In this document: positions 55,196-55,348 of the stretch, piece by piece
Numbering within the stretch: position 1 is the first letter of the stretch
How the letters are laid out: each line of letters opens with the position of its first letter
Assembly: GCF_002902085.1 (NCBI RefSeq)
Contig: NZ_PPQR01000055.1
Location: 1-55,348 of the forward strand
Reading direction: 5' to 3'
Source: Staphylococcus simiae
GTDB lineage: Bacteria; Bacillota; Bacilli; Staphylococcales; Staphylococcaceae
DNA length: 55,348 bases
Notes under the pieces: model-generated
Told to the model about the DNA's origin: nothing
Seen by the model: the letters and a program-made list of their open reading frames with translations, nothing else
The model's database searches: none
Position numbers and translations under genes: made by a program

Positions 55196-55348
55196 AAGGA
55201 GCGGGGCAGAAATAATTGTTTCAAAACAAATTATTTCGTAGATGCCCGTTTTGCACATTTAGAACTAGTTAGATTTATAATCTTTACTAGTTCTTATGCA
55301 GTTGCACTAATAGTGTCAACTGTAATCCTTTTTAAAATTTTTCTATGA
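55196..55348. repeat. STAR-associated repeat at the window edge
   Basis: AGGAGCGGGGCAGAAATAAT, a TTGTTTCAAAACAA hairpin, then TTATTTCGTAGATGCCCGTT and TTGCACATT. It is the same framework as 23410-23470 (GGGACAGAAATAA...CGTAGATGCCCGT). An AGAACTAGT.AGATTATAA hairpin follows. It is cut by the end of the window. Confidence 0.7.

Overview
The window is a chromosomal segment of a low-GC Gram-positive bacterium, almost certainly a Staphylococcus of the S. aureus group. The evidence is a staphyloxanthin operon (crtOPQMN), staphylococcal SsaA and IsaA cell-wall proteins, OatA, the panBCD/panE locus, the budA-ldh2 pair, a class I aldolase (fda), mqo2, and dispersed STAR-like intergenic repeats (GGGACCC/GGGCCCC hairpins). 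PanD, SsaA, BudA and the aldolase look very close to my recollection of the S. aureus proteins, whereas the Crt enzymes are clearly diverged. A sister species is therefore more likely than S. aureus itself. I saw no rRNA, tRNA, CRISPR array, transposase, integrase or phage gene.

Layout. 0-3 kb: copper efflux (copA, copZ) under a CsoR-type operator. 3-5.3 kb: D-lactate dehydrogenase with an aminotransferase. 5.3-6 kb: a repeat-rich gap. 6-11.7 kb: the five-gene crt pigment operon behind a good sigma-B promoter. 11.8-16.2 kb: cell-wall genes (ssaA, oatA, isaA), with WalR-type boxes upstream of ssaA and isaA. 16.8-18.9 kb: an EIIC/PfoR-like membrane protein with an attenuator-like leader, divergent from a TetR regulator. 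19-27.3 kb: an accessory metabolic island with an LLM flavin monooxygenase, a VOC/NmrA/DUF2316 operon divergent from a TetR-SDR operon, two decarboxylase-type amidohydrolases, an alpha/beta hydrolase and a SnoaL-like protein. 27.7-35.5 kb: fructosamine kinase, pyrD, queH and pantothenate synthesis. 35.6-35.9 kb: a tiny Fst/par-type type I toxin-antitoxin locus. 36-47.8 kb: central metabolism (budA, ldh2, amino-acid permease, class III aminotransferase, SAM-riboswitch metQ, NADH oxidase, lipoprotein, P-loop kinase, fda). 48.2-55 kb: a PadR autoregulator, YciI plus methyltransferase, mqo2, an acyl-CoA ligase, an ABM-domain protein and a YozE-like protein.

How the genes work together. Many genes serve redox balance and overflow metabolism: ddh, ldh2, budA, nox and mqo2 recycle NADH or quinols and dispose of pyruvate, while fda feeds glycolysis. 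The crt and cell-wall genes serve envelope protection. The 19-27 kb island looks like inducible handling of small reactive or aromatic compounds, but its substrate cannot be read from sequence.

Most notable non-coding observations: (1) a complete Fst/par-like toxin locus, including the direct repeats that let the antisense RNA reach the toxin start site; (2) a matched empty and filled repeat pair (47.9 kb and 5.6 kb) suggesting that STAR hairpin modules insert into another repeat; (3) three CGATATATCG operators placed on the padR promoter about two helical turns apart; (4) a perfect palindrome overlapping two divergent promoters at 22.0 kb; (5) a leader attenuator at 17.9 kb.
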